DNA of 64,000 nucleotides from JAWLFI01 sp964525165. Lineage in GTDB: Bacteria > Bacteroidota > Bacteroidia > Chitinophagales > Saprospiraceae. A model generated the notes under the pieces. The model did no database searches. It was given only the letters and a program-made list of their open reading frames with translations, and was not told where the DNA came from. Shown in pieces: positions 36,030-45,196 of the stretch (positions within the stretch are counted from its first letter, which is position 1; each line of letters begins with the position of its first letter). A program made the translations under genes and the position numbers. The DNA lies in the NCBI GenBank assembly GCA_964525165.1, contig CAZGGG010000004.1, positions 1 through 64,000 of the forward strand, given 5' to 3'.

Positions 36030-38585
36030 TTACTTTTCCGTCAAACAATTTCCACAATCCTTGTTAAACTCCTCCAATCCACACTCGAGGAATGCTTGGT
36101 ATGTTGCCACATCAGGGGTGTACGCAACCGGTTCATTCAAAACCTTTCCATCGGGATTCATCAATACATAGTAGGGTTGCGAATTACGACCAAAGTGGAT
36201 CGCCTGGAAATCGGACCACTTATTTCCAATAGTCCGTTTTTCTTTGCCGTCAAAAGCAGAAACATAAGGCTCCTCCAGAGGCGTACGTTCGTCCACATAT
36301 AAAGAAATCAATACGTACTTCTCACTGATGAGTTCATAAACACCTTCTTCACCCCATACCTGATCTTCCATTTTACGACAATTCACACAGCCATGTCCCG
36401 TAAAATCAAGTAGAATGGGTCTGTTTTCTTCTTTGGCGAAAGCCACGCCTTTATCAAAATCTTTGAAGCAATTGATATTCAAAGGGCATTTATTTGGGAA
36501 GATATAGGAATGTCCAGCAGGAGGTGCCAAACCGCTTAGCATAGCCGGCGTGATGAAGGTTTTGTTTCGATCACTATAGGCGAATCCGGATGCGATATAG
36601 GCCGCCAACAATAAGGCGATGGTAGCCGTAATCGCTCGACCTGTCGTCACCTTTGGTTTTGCATAATCCAAAGGCAATTTCAATAATCCAAAGAAGTAGG
36701 CTGCGATACCTAATGCGCAAAGCACCCAAAGGGCAACAAATAGCTCATAAGGCAAGATTTTCCATCCCATCGTCAAATCCGCAACAGATAGGAATTTCAA
36801 GGCTAAAGCGACTTCTACAAATCCCAATAACACCTTAACCGCATTCATCCAACTTCCGGACTTGGGTAAAGAATTCAACCAAGAAGGGAAAGCTGCAAAT
36901 AATGCGAAAGGCAAGGCCAATGCACTGGAGAACCCTAGCATACCCATTAAAGGTCCTGCAGGAATACTTCCGAAGATTACCGGACCTCCTCCTGTGGCTG
37001 TTTCCACGAGTAGGGTTCCAATAATAGGACCTGTACATGAAAAGGAAACCAGCGATAAGGTAAAGGCCATGAAGAAAATTCCGATCAAGCCACCTCGATC
37101 CGCTGCCCGGTCGGCTTTATTGGCCCATGAACTGGGTAAAGTGATTTCAAATAATCCGAAAAAGGATAAAGCAAAAACCACAAAAAGGACAAAAAAGAAG
37201 ATATTGAACCAGGCATTGGTGGACAAGAGGTTCAACGCATCTGCCCCAAATACACTCGTAACCAATAGCCCGAGTGCTACATATATCAAGATGATGGACC
37301 CCCCATAAGTCAATGCATTTCGTATACCTGAAGCCCGATCTTTAGAACTTTTTGTAAAGAAACTGACCGTGAGGGGAATCATAGGAAACACACAGGGCGT
37401 CAACAATGCCACAAATCCACCGGCAAAACCCGCAAGAAAAATCCATAGAAAACTTTGATCTCCTGCTTCCTTTTCTTCTTCCCGATCTGTACAATTCAAC
37501 TCATCCTGACTGTGATCAAACTCAAAAAAAACAGGGGTTCCTTCCCCCTTAGTATCAAAATTTCTTTCGTTTTTCTTTTCCGGATTGTAGGCGACCCCCT
37601 CTTTAAAATCAATGATAAAAGGAACCATCTGCGCGGGGAGGCACTGAGTGGAATCACAGGTCTGATACTCCACAAATCCGACGACCCTCCCTTTTCCGGA
37701 AGGGCTTGAAAAACGCTTGTGTAGGGTTAATTGCTTCTTAATCGTACTAAGGTCATCCAGATCAAAAAACTTATCATAAGCTCGAGTTTCATAATCTGAA
37801 ATATATTTTGTCTCTGATAGCGTATCTGCATCTATTAAGCTGTCGATGAAGATTTTAGTAGGTATAGGACCGTCAAAACCATGCTCATGTAATCCATATA
37901 CTTTCCATCCTTCCTGAATGGTAGCCGATGCTATAAAAGCTGCAGAATCGGCATTGGTAGACAATTGAAAGCTCCATTGAACCGGGTCTTCAAACTCATC
38001 TTCGGCTTCCAAATCCGCTTGTCCCATGGATCCTTCCTCATTATCCGTAGTAGCATTCGCCCCTATAGATTTACCTTCACAAACCTTATTGCGATCGTAG
38101 TCAGCTTGATCCAAAGCGCCGGATAATTTAAAAGAAAACTCGTAATCAGAAGGAGGTAAACACTTCTCATCGTCACAACTCATCAATGTGACATAGCCTT
38201 CAACTATTTGTACAGAAGGGTCTACTTCAATGGATTGGATGAATACGGCCAAATCATGAAACTTGGCCAAGTCCATTTCAAACACAGCATCGTACTTGGT
38301 CTCTTTCATACCGCATTCCTCCGCAAACTCCGTCTGAAGTTGTACGCCCTCTGTCTCATAGGTAAAAGTGGTCGGGAAAGGGCCCATATCACTACTCAGC
38401 TCTTGGCTGTAGGTGGCCCAACCTGACTCTATATTCATGGTATAAATCAAGTCATAGCTTTGCTCACCTGTTTTGACAATCTGAGTATTCAATTGAATAG
38501 GGTCAAAGAATTGTGTAAAAGCGACTTGTGGTAATGTCAGAAAAAGCGCAAATAGAAGCGTGTAAAGTGGACGCATATGAATCAT
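36030..38585 (-). CDS. dsbD: Thiol:disulfide interchange protein DsbD with duplicated N-terminal domain
   Basis: An 851-residue protein that moves reducing power from cytoplasmic thioredoxin to the periplasm. After a signal peptide (ending near VAFTQ) come two DsbD alpha-like domains, each with a redox-type motif: CDDEKCLPP (Cys137/142) and CDSTQCLPA (Cys310/315). The membrane domain has eight helices, with LTPCVFPMIPLTV (Cys398) and SFSCTGPIIGT (Cys517) as the transmembrane pair. The thioredoxin-like domain has GHGCVNCRKM (Cys733/736). The extreme C-terminus carries a further CGNC (Cys846/849). Two N-terminal domains are unusual. An ATG three codons downstream (38576) is an alternative start. 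Confidence 0.93.
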   Translation of the reverse strand: MIHMRPLYTLLFALFLTLPQVAFTQFFDPIQLNTQIVKTGEQSYDLIYTMNIESGWATYSQELSSDMGPFPTTFTYETEGVQLQTEFAEECGMKETKYDAVFEMDLAKFHDLAVFIQSIEVDPSVQIVEGYVTLMSCDDEKCLPPSDYEFSFKLSGALDQADYDRNKVCEGKSIGANATTDNEEGSMGQADLEAEDEFEDPVQWSFQLSTNADSAAFIASATIQEGWKVYGLHEHGFDGPIPTKIFIDSLIDADTLSETKYISDYETRAYDKFFDLDDLSTIKKQLTLHKRFSSPSGKGRVVGFVEYQTCDSTQCLPAQMVPFIIDFKEGVAYNPEKKNERNFDTKGEGTPVFFEFDHSQDELNCTDREEEKEAGDQSFLWIFLAGFAGGFVALLTPCVFPMIPLTVSFFTKSSKDRASGIRNALTYGGSIILIYVALGLLVTSVFGADALNLLSTNAWFNIFFFVLFVVFALSFFGLFEITLPSSWANKADRAADRGGLIGIFFMAFTLSLVSFSCTGPIIGTLLVETATGGGPVIFGSIPAGPLMGMLGFSSALALPFALFAAFPSWLNSLPKSGSWMNAVKVLLGFVEVALALKFLSVADLTMGWKILPYELFVALWVLCALGIAAYFFGLLKLPLDYAKPKVTTGRAITATIALLLAAYIASGFAYSDRNKTFITPAMLSGLAPPAGHSYIFPNKCPLNINCFKDFDKGVAFAKEENRPILLDFTGHGCVNCRKMEDQVWGEEGVYELISEKYVLISLYVDERTPLEEPYVSAFDGKEKRTIGNKWSDFQAIHFGRNSQPYYVLMNPDGKVLNEPVAYTPDVATYQAFLECGLEEFNKDCGNCLTEK

Positions 38586-38650
38586 GTGTTTACTCTTTTG
38601 TCAACGCAAGATAATCGGTTGATGTTGTTCTGGTGGTGAGTCCTATCACT

Positions 38651-39358
38651 CTAGAGATCAGCTGCTACCGTTTGAATCAGGCTCTCAAATAAGAGTCTTC
38701 CATCATCTTCTCCCAAAAGGCTCTCCGCCGCTCTTTCGGGATGTGGCATCATACCTATCACATTGCGTTCAGCATTACAAATCCCCGCAATAGCATCAAT
38801 AGATCCGTTAAAATTGGTCTCTTCATTGACCTCCCCTTCTGCATTACTGTATCTAAACAACACCTGGCCATTCGCATGCAAGGAAGCAATAACATCAGGG
38901 TCGGCATAATATCGACCGTCAGCATGGGCCACCGGCATCCGCACCAATTGACCGGAGGTCAAATTTCTGGTAATGGGACTTTGAATGGAATCGGTTTTTA
39001 GGTAGATACTCTTACTAACGAACTTTTGGTGCTGATTACGTAACAAAACACCCGGCAGCAGACCCATTTCACAAAGGATCTGGAATCCATTACATATGCC
39101 CCAAACATACCCTCCTTGGCCAGCAAAATCCTTGACCGCCTGGATAATATGAGAATGAGAGGCAATCGCTCCGGATCTCAGGTAATCTCCATAGGAAAAT
39201 CCACCGGGTAAAATGATACAATCCCCTTTACCCAGATCACCTAAAGAAGAATCTTTATGCCAAATTTTACGGACTTCACATCCCATAACTTCTCCAATGA
39301 CATGTACCATATCATCATCACAATTGGATCCGGGGAACACAACAACACCAAATTTCAT
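38651..39358 (-). CDS. purQ: Phosphoribosylformylglycinamidine synthase, glutaminase subunit
   Basis: A 235-residue class I glutamine amidotransferase that supplies ammonia to PurL in purine synthesis. The start ATG 39358 (MKFGVVVFPGSNCDDD) matches the family; an in-frame start 63 nt upstream adds non-conserved residues. Motifs are LPGGFSYGDYLRSGAIA, the nucleophile in GICNGFQILCEMGLLPG and the His/Glu pair in MMPHPERA. The presence of a separate PurQ implies the split PurL/PurQ/PurS enzyme rather than the fused large PurL; the partner genes are not in the window. The DUF6427-like gene lies upstream on the same strand. Confidence 0.95.
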   Translation of the reverse strand: MKFGVVVFPGSNCDDDMVHVIGEVMGCEVRKIWHKDSSLGDLGKGDCIILPGGFSYGDYLRSGAIASHSHIIQAVKDFAGQGGYVWGICNGFQILCEMGLLPGVLLRNQHQKFVSKSIYLKTDSIQSPITRNLTSGQLVRMPVAHADGRYYADPDVIASLHANGQVLFRYSNAEGEVNEETNFNGSIDAIAGICNAERNVIGMMPHPERAAESLLGEDDGRLLFESLIQTVAADL

Positions 39359-39463
39359 AAGCGGAACAGTTTCAAGTAGTTGATTGCGAAGGTAAAACTT
39401 TCCCATCAAAAACAGACCCAAAGGGCTGCATTTTCAATAGCAAAGTCAGCCTTTTCATCCGCT

Positions 39464-40444
39464 TTACAGCAGAGATTGATACTGCATAAATAAGGCAAAG
39501 CCAAGCAACAAAAATGAAAACAACTCTGCCAATGCTGTATTTTTCATCAGTAAGAAGGTTTCAGAAAGGAAAAATGCAACAGGCCATAGAAATAAAAATG
39601 CATGAACCAGGGAAGGCTCATCACTGATTCCGATCACTACAAAAGCAAAGAAAAGATATAGAAATAGAACACTGATTTTCTTTTGTGCATAAATGATCTT
39701 TTTGGAACTATAGGCACTTGCATTTAACAAGACGATGGCTGTCAACAAAATGACCAGCAGCACTGCAATCAGATGGTCGATGGGCTCAACCATGGTAAAG
39801 TTGAAAAAGCCCCAACTGTCGACCCATTGCTCCCTAATGGCTTGATTGAGGTCTCCGAAAACATAGATGAGACTGCCTACTAATAGATAGGGGGTCACAA
39901 AAGCCGTTGCATATTGACGTATATCAATAGGCCGCAAGCTGCGAATAACATTTACTCCTATTAGTGCAAATAAAAATAGAAGGGTGAGCGGTGCGAAAAC
40001 AAGACTAGCGAGTCCGAAAAAGAATCCGGCATTAAAGAGATTATTCGTGACTTCAGATTTCTTATAGGTATCAAAAAGACTTTGCATTCCTATCAAGATA
40101 AAAAGGACAGAAAGTAATAGGGCATGATAGCCTATGAGGTCAGGATGCAGTGCCGTAAACAAGACCCATAAATAGCCAGGCACCAAGCTGATCTCATTGC
40201 TCATTCGATGGATAATAATCATCCGATTCAACAGGATCGCTTCAAAAAATATGAGAAGAATGACGAAAATATCCTTCCAAACTTCACAACCTTCCAAAAA
40301 CTCATTTGTCCAGACACCTAATACCCCATTTCCCAAATGGGGATCTACTGAAGTCGTTAAAAAAATAGGGAAATGGACTACTATGATCAGTGGGATCAGC
40401 AGAAGGCTATTTAAAAAGTGATTATTACGGAATAGCTGTAACAC
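39464..40444 (-). CDS. Polytopic membrane protein (DUF6427-like)
   Basis: A 326-residue protein, hydrophobic almost throughout, with about ten membrane helices. It begins MLQLFRNNHFLNSLLLIPLIIVVHFPIFL and contains NLFNAGFFFGLASLVFAPLTLLFLFALIGVNVIRSLRPIDIRQYATAFVTPYLL (parts). The opening and the RP.D..QY region resemble DUF6427, a Bacteroidota membrane family of unknown function; I recall this match only from general knowledge. It lies 106 nt upstream of purQ. A transporter or a polymerase-like role cannot be decided. Confidence 0.75.
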   Translation of the reverse strand: MLQLFRNNHFLNSLLLIPLIIVVHFPIFLTTSVDPHLGNGVLGVWTNEFLEGCEVWKDIFVILLIFFEAILLNRMIIIHRMSNEISLVPGYLWVLFTALHPDLIGYHALLLSVLFILIGMQSLFDTYKKSEVTNNLFNAGFFFGLASLVFAPLTLLFLFALIGVNVIRSLRPIDIRQYATAFVTPYLLVGSLIYVFGDLNQAIREQWVDSWGFFNFTMVEPIDHLIAVLLVILLTAIVLLNASAYSSKKIIYAQKKISVLFLYLFFAFVVIGISDEPSLVHAFLFLWPVAFFLSETFLLMKNTALAELFSFLLLGFALFMQYQSLL

Positions 40445-40591
40445 GTCCTATTTTTTACTAAGGTAAGAAAGTCACTGCATAGATAGGAGCAGATTCTACC
40501 AAGCTCATTCCATCACCTACCAGCTCTGCTCCACCGCCTTCCATATCCGTCAAGCTATGAAATAAAAATATTTATCATCCCAAAACGTGCT

Positions 40592-40753
40592 TTAGAACTG
40601 TGTCGCGAAGCTCGAGTCAAACAAAAACGATAATTTCTTTTTATTGGAAAGAAAAAGAAACGAGCTTGAATCTACTTCCAGACTCATAGAATAGGCTATT
40701 TTAGGCTTAGTAACTTGTTCCCCAAAGGGGAAATTTTCTAATGCATGTTTTGG
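40592..40753 (+). repeat. Diverged intergenic repeat, copy A
   Basis: It shares two conserved ends with copy B at 45197-45414: a 22-bp left end (40592-40613; 20 of 22 identical) and a 23-bp right end (40731-40753; AAATTTTCTAATGCATG then TTTTGG; 22 of 23). Blocks between them (for example GGCTATTTTAGGC) also align loosely. It lies between divergently transcribed genes, ending 23 nt before the DksA-like gene. A small palindrome (CCCC AAA GGGG) lies at 40720-40730. The rest of the 40445-40776 gap shows nothing recognisable. Confidence 0.6.
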
Positions 40754-40776
40754 ACAGAGGTAAATAGGTATGGCAC

Positions 40777-41121
40777 ATGGAAGTTTTTGAGGAAAAATAT
40801 CGTTCTGCGCTGAAAGAAAAAATCAAGGAAGCGATTGAGGCGGCTCAAGTATCCCTTGATAAGCTTGAAGATATGACTCAGCCCATAGGACCTGAAAATA
40901 GTATTGGTCGGGTGAGTCGCATGGACGCCATCAATAATAAAGGAGTGGGAGATGCGGCAAAGAGATCTAAGCAGAGACAATTGATGAAGCTGCAAAAAGC
41001 TCTGGAATATATCGATAAGCCTCAGTTTGGGTATTGCACCCATTGCGGAAATGCCATTCAAATAAAAAGATTGATGTATATGCCGGAATCGGATCGTTGT
41101 GTTCGATGTGCGGACCGCTAA
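40777..41121 (+). CDS. DksA/TraR-family zinc-finger protein
   Basis: A 114-residue protein with a long N-terminal helix (coiled coil, about residues 5-80) and a C-terminal four-Cys zinc finger, CTHC...CVRC. DksA-like proteins bind the RNA polymerase secondary channel and adjust transcription, often with ppGpp. The helical tip carries NSIGRVSRMDAINN, close to the DxxDxA region of DksA but with a different acidic pattern, so it may be a DksA paralog rather than DksA itself. Single gene, followed directly by a hairpin. Confidence 0.9.
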   Translation: MEVFEEKYRSALKEKIKEAIEAAQVSLDKLEDMTQPIGPENSIGRVSRMDAINNKGVGDAAKRSKQRQLMKLQKALEYIDKPQFGYCTHCGNAIQIKRLMYMPESDRCVRCADR

Positions 41122-41168
41122 AAAAAGCAGGGAACACCCCCACTCAAGTGGACTGAATGTTCCCCTGC
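41120..41168 (-). terminator. Hairpin after the DksA-like gene, terminator in minus orientation
   Basis: Outer stem GCAGGGAACA (41127-41136) / TGTTCCCCTGC (41158-41168) with one bulged C, and an inner CCACT/AGTGG stem. The seven-A stretch before it is a T-run on the minus strand; on the plus strand no T-run follows. It may be a bidirectional element for the plus gene, or end an unseen minus transcript from the 41170-41418 gap. Confidence 0.5.
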
Positions 41169-41418
41169 ATAACCCCAAAAAACATTTTAAAGGTAAGGAA
41201 TAATTTAGCGTCTGTCAAAATATTTACCCTTAACAAATAATCTTCAAAACATATATTTTTCTACCTAATATGATGTTCGGTGCATATTATCTCCCTTATC
41301 TCCAAACATTTATGCAGGAAGGGCAAATCCCTTGATGAAAATAACCTATTGAATGAAGGCAATAATCTTGATTGTCTCAACGGATATTTATCTTGTGCAT
41401 GGAGCTTAATTATCTATC

Positions 41419-42792
41419 ATGGCTAAACCCAGAACTCTATACATTTGCGCTCATTGTGGTGCGCAGCATCCTAAATGGCAAGGGAAATGTGACTCTTGTG
41501 GTGAATGGAACAGCTTACAGGAGGAACTCGTTGCCGGAGGCAATGCCGGAAAATCAGAACCTTCCAAACCCGGCCGAACGCCTCGTCGTTCACAAGCTAT
41601 TTCCATCCGAGAAGTACAGGCTGATGCGCTCGCTAGAATGAAAACGCTGGAACCGGAGTTTGATCGGGTTTTAGGTGGCGGGCTGGTGCCGGGCGGAGTC
41701 AGCTTGATTGGTGGACAACCGGGCATTGGTAAATCGACCCTTCTTCTGCAAATGGCCCTGAAGATCAATGCAAAGGTGCTCTATGTATCGGGAGAAGAGA
41801 GTATTCAGCAGATCAAAATGAGAGCCGACCGTTTGATCGCAGATCAAAACCCCCATTGCCTTCTCCTTTCAGCCACGGAGGTAGAGCAAATACTCAAACA
41901 AGCGGATGATCATCAGCCACAATGGATGATTATTGATTCTATTCAGACCTTAAATAGCCTACAAGTGGACTCTACTCCGGGCAGCATTACCCAGATCAGA
42001 GAATGTACCGCCATGCTCACAGACTATGCTAAAGAACATAATGTGCCTGTCACTCTTATCGGCCATATCACAAAAGAGGGAGTGATCGCCGGTCCTAAAT
42101 TATTGGAACACATGGTTGACTGCGTCCTCCAGTTTGAAGGGGACCGTCAACATGCGTATCGGCTTTTACGATCGATCAAAAATCGTTTCGGATCCACCGA
42201 TGAATTGGGCATTTATGAGATGCGCACCGATGGCCTGCGTGCAGTAGAAAATCCAAGCATGATCCTGATGGAAAATGCCACACACGACTTATCCGGCTCT
42301 GCCATTGCTGCGAGTTTGGAAGGGATTCGTCCTATGATGGTAGAGGTGCAAGCCTTGGTGAGTTCTGCGGTCTATGGAACACCTCAAAGATCAACTACGG
42401 GCTTTGAGTTGAACCGTTTGCATATGCTTTTAGCCGTTTTGGAAAAACGCGTGGGCTTTTTCTTCAATCAACAAGATGTCTTTCTCAATATTGCAGGCGG
42501 ATTTCGGGTGTCCGATCCCTCCATGGACCTGGCCGTGATTATTGCTTTAGTATCATCCTTCAATGATGAAGCTGTGCTTAAGGAATATGCCTTTTGTGGT
42601 GAAGTAGGCCTTTCAGGTGAAATCCGTCCCATTGCCAGAGCAGAAATCAGAATTTTAGAAGCTGAAAGAATGGGCTTCCGCAAAATTTATTTGCCCCATC
42701 AAAATTTAAAAAAGCTCGACACCCAAGATTATACAATCGAGTGTATTGGCTTTAAAAAGATCGACGACCTGATTGGCGCTTTATTTGATTAG
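41419..42792 (+). CDS. radA: DNA repair protein RadA
   Basis: A 457-residue RecA-like helicase that helps branch migration in recombination repair. The N-terminal C4 zinc finger uses Cys10, 13, 24 and 27. The ATPase has Walker A GGQPGIGKST (98-107), Walker B region QWMIIDSIQTL, and the RadA-specific KNRFGSTDELG motif. The C-terminal Lon-protease-like domain lacks an obvious Ser-Lys protease pair, as is normal. Standard length and ATG start. Confidence 0.97.
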   Translation: MAKPRTLYICAHCGAQHPKWQGKCDSCGEWNSLQEELVAGGNAGKSEPSKPGRTPRRSQAISIREVQADALARMKTLEPEFDRVLGGGLVPGGVSLIGGQPGIGKSTLLLQMALKINAKVLYVSGEESIQQIKMRADRLIADQNPHCLLLSATEVEQILKQADDHQPQWMIIDSIQTLNSLQVDSTPGSITQIRECTAMLTDYAKEHNVPVTLIGHITKEGVIAGPKLLEHMVDCVLQFEGDRQHAYRLLRSIKNRFGSTDELGIYEMRTDGLRAVENPSMILMENATHDLSGSAIAASLEGIRPMMVEVQALVSSAVYGTPQRSTTGFELNRLHMLLAVLEKRVGFFFNQQDVFLNIAGGFRVSDPSMDLAVIIALVSSFNDEAVLKEYAFCGEVGLSGEIRPIARAEIRILEAERMGFRKIYLPHQNLKKLDTQDYTIECIGFKKIDDLIGALFD

Positions 42793-42804
42793 CCTTTCGG
42801 CAAA
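42793..42804 (+). repeat. Copy of 12-mer CCTTTCGGCAAA (just after radA)
   Basis: Exact copy starting 1 nt after the radA stop, within the 25-nt gap to the response-regulator gene end. GCC TTTC GGC could form a 3-bp stem with a four-base loop (GAAA on the minus strand). See findings. Confidence 0.7.
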
Positions 42805-42817
42805 CTTTGACCCGTGC

Positions 42818-43534
42818 TCAGGAGTTCGCCTCTTCCTTCACTAAGAGCTGAAATCCATTACCATGGATATTCACAATCTCCACATTGTCATCTTCCTTGA
42901 GATACTTCCTCAATTTGGTGATGAAAACATCCATTGATCTGGCAGTAAAATAATTGTCTTCGCCCCAAATTTTAGTTAATGCTTCTGATCGCGGCATGAC
43001 CTGATTCATGTTCAAGCAAAACAACTTCAAGAGCTGCGCTTCTTTGGGTGAAAGCTTTTGTTCTTCCTCTTCTTTATACTTCAAGAGGCGCAAGGGAAAA
43101 TTAAAATGAAACTCCCCAATCGTGAACTGCTTAGGCTCCTCTTTGTCGGCAACGACTCTTCTACTGCGCTTTAAAATCGCCTGAAGTCGCATTAAAAGTT
43201 CCTCCGAACTAAAAGGCTTGGTAATATAATCATCCGCACCGGATTTAAACCCTTCCAGGATATCCTCTTTCATGGAGCGTGCCGTCAGGAAGATAATAGG
43301 GACTTCCTTGTCCTTGCTACGTATCTCCTTCGCCAAGGTGAAACCATCCTTTTTGGGCATCATCACATCCAGGATACAAACATCAAAATCACCATTCTGA
43401 TAGGCATTCCATCCTTTATTGCCATCTTCGGCCAGCACTACTTCAAAGTCGTGCATTTCAAGGTAGGAGCGTAAAACATCTCCAAAATTCTGATCATCCT
43501 CACAAAGTAAAATACGTACGGGCTGCTCTTCCAT
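42818..43534 (-). CDS. OmpR/PhoB-family response regulator
   Basis: A 238-residue regulator. The receiver domain has acidic-pocket residues in LLCEDDQNFG, the phospho-acceptor Asp56 in CILDVMMPKKDG, and Lys in YITKPFSSEE. The winged-helix DNA-binding domain follows (about residues 130-230: KLSPKEAQLLKLFCLNMNQVMPRSEALTKIWGE...VFITKLRKYL). It pairs with the histidine kinase 69 nt upstream. This pair resembles RprX/RprY of Bacteroides; the signal is unknown. Confidence 0.93.
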   Translation of the reverse strand: MEEQPVRILLCEDDQNFGDVLRSYLEMHDFEVVLAEDGNKGWNAYQNGDFDVCILDVMMPKKDGFTLAKEIRSKDKEVPIIFLTARSMKEDILEGFKSGADDYITKPFSSEELLMRLQAILKRSRRVVADKEEPKQFTIGEFHFNFPLRLLKYKEEEEQKLSPKEAQLLKLFCLNMNQVMPRSEALTKIWGEDNYFTARSMDVFITKLRKYLKEDDNVEIVNIHGNGFQLLVKEEANS

Positions 43535-43603
43535 AGATTAGGGTATTTTTTACTATAACGATAAATTGTTAAAATTCGCTTGTCACTCGCTAATAAATTT
43601 TCA

Positions 43604-45073
43604 TCAACCTTTTTGATGAAAGGGTAAGAAGACTTTGAAAGTGCTTCCTTTCCCCAAGGTACTTTCCACTGAAATATTTCCACCATGAGCGGTCACTATA
43701 GCTTTCACATAGCTTAATCCCAACCCAAAGCCTTTAACATCATGCACATTCCCGGTATGCACACGGTAGAATTTTTCAAAAATTTGCTTTCTAGATTCCG
43801 GACTCATTCCTATTCCATGGTCTCTAATCTTAATTTCTATCCCATTACCGCTATTCTCACTGTAGATTTGAATAAGTGGCGTATCCGGAGAATACTTATT
43901 GGCGTTATCCAATAAATTGTGAAAGATATTACCCAAATGAGTCGCATCACCTACCACCAGGTCTTGCGGCGCATCCAGATGCATCTCAATCGTACCCCCT
44001 TTCTGATCCACTTGCAATCCAATAAAGTGCGCAGCATTGGTGATCAATTCATGTATATGAACTTCCTCTAGCTGTAAATTAAAGTCCCGACGATCGATCA
44101 AGGCCATCTGTAAGACTTTTTCGACCTGGTTTAGCATTCTCGTATTTTCCTGAGTGATAATCCTGGCAAATCGTTTGATCTTATCCGGCTCATGAATAAT
44201 CTTTTCACTCGTTAGAGAGTCTGTCGCCAGAGAAATCGTAGCAATCGGTGTCTTGAATTCATGAGTCATGTTATTAATGAAGTCATTCTTCATTTCACTG
44301 ACTTTCTTTTGACGGAAGATCACATAGATAGTGTATGAAAAACCGAACAAGATGAGGCCGGTAAACAGTAAAGATCCCAACAAAATGATCCAGGAGTCCT
44401 GCCAAATAGCTTGAGACCGATTGGGAAATAATAGACGTAATTGCCCTAAAGCTCCAGAAAAAGAGGAGTTAAATAAATCTACTTTATACTGTGCATCCGG
44501 CATTTCATAGGTATCAGTCAATGTTATGCCCGGGTCACTGGTCTTCGGGGCGCCACCAATCACTGAAACATAATGACCATCATAGATCACCATCTCTTCT
44601 TTTCGATTTGAGAAAACACCTTCTATAAACTCCAGATCTACACCTCTTAATTTTAATTCTGTTTTCACAAGTTCATGAAGGTAGACCGGATCAATCAGCT
44701 CTTCCACGGCATACCCTTGCAATAAAGCCAAAACTTCACTCATGTCTCTTTGGCGTTGTTGCTCTAGATAGTTTCCGGCCTGATAGCTAGAATCCATCAT
44801 GTTCTTCTCAAAAAAATACTGAAGCCTCATGAAAGAGCCGGTGGTCTTTCCCAGGGTGAGGGTCTCACGATTGGAATACGTGCGGATTTGTCCTCTGGTA
44901 ACTTGCTGCTCAAGTTTGCGCTTTACTTGGTACAAGGCATCATTGACATTCTGGTTGAACTTCTTTTCATTCAATGAAATAGAAAAGTTGAGCCAATAAG
45001 CTTGTATGGCAATGATTCCTATCAAAGCCGTCGACATCATGATGATGATCCCATTGATTGCCCAACGTTTCAT
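43604..45073 (-). CDS. Sensor histidine kinase
   Basis: A 489-residue membrane kinase. Two helices (about residues 9-27 and 228-252) enclose a periplasmic sensor domain of about 200 residues with no recognised fold. Then come the H-box with phospho-acceptor His271 (NMTHEFKTPIATISLA) and the ATPase with N-box NLLDNANKYS, G1 RDHGIGMS, F-box FEKFYRVHTG and G2 KGFGLGLSYVK. There is no HAMP or PAS domain. It is transcribed just upstream of the response regulator. Confidence 0.93.
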   Translation of the reverse strand: MKRWAINGIIIMMSTALIGIIAIQAYWLNFSISLNEKKFNQNVNDALYQVKRKLEQQVTRGQIRTYSNRETLTLGKTTGSFMRLQYFFEKNMMDSSYQAGNYLEQQRQRDMSEVLALLQGYAVEELIDPVYLHELVKTELKLRGVDLEFIEGVFSNRKEEMVIYDGHYVSVIGGAPKTSDPGITLTDTYEMPDAQYKVDLFNSSFSGALGQLRLLFPNRSQAIWQDSWIILLGSLLFTGLILFGFSYTIYVIFRQKKVSEMKNDFINNMTHEFKTPIATISLATDSLTSEKIIHEPDKIKRFARIITQENTRMLNQVEKVLQMALIDRRDFNLQLEEVHIHELITNAAHFIGLQVDQKGGTIEMHLDAPQDLVVGDATHLGNIFHNLLDNANKYSPDTPLIQIYSENSGNGIEIKIRDHGIGMSPESRKQIFEKFYRVHTGNVHDVKGFGLGLSYVKAIVTAHGGNISVESTLGKGSTFKVFLPFHQKG

Positions 45074-45196
45074 AAAACAGCTTTTTTAAGCTTAACAAGC
45101 ACTGCCACAACCTTAAATAAAGTAAAGTGGCTTAAAAATAAGGTAATTCGTAAGCGATTTTAGAAATATTTAACCCTTTCAAACCCAAATAATTCA

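Noticed and set aside
35874..36302. A 142-codon plus-strand frame at the end of dsbD
   Set aside because: Its second two-thirds are antisense to the well-conserved thioredoxin end of DsbD, and its first part matches no family.
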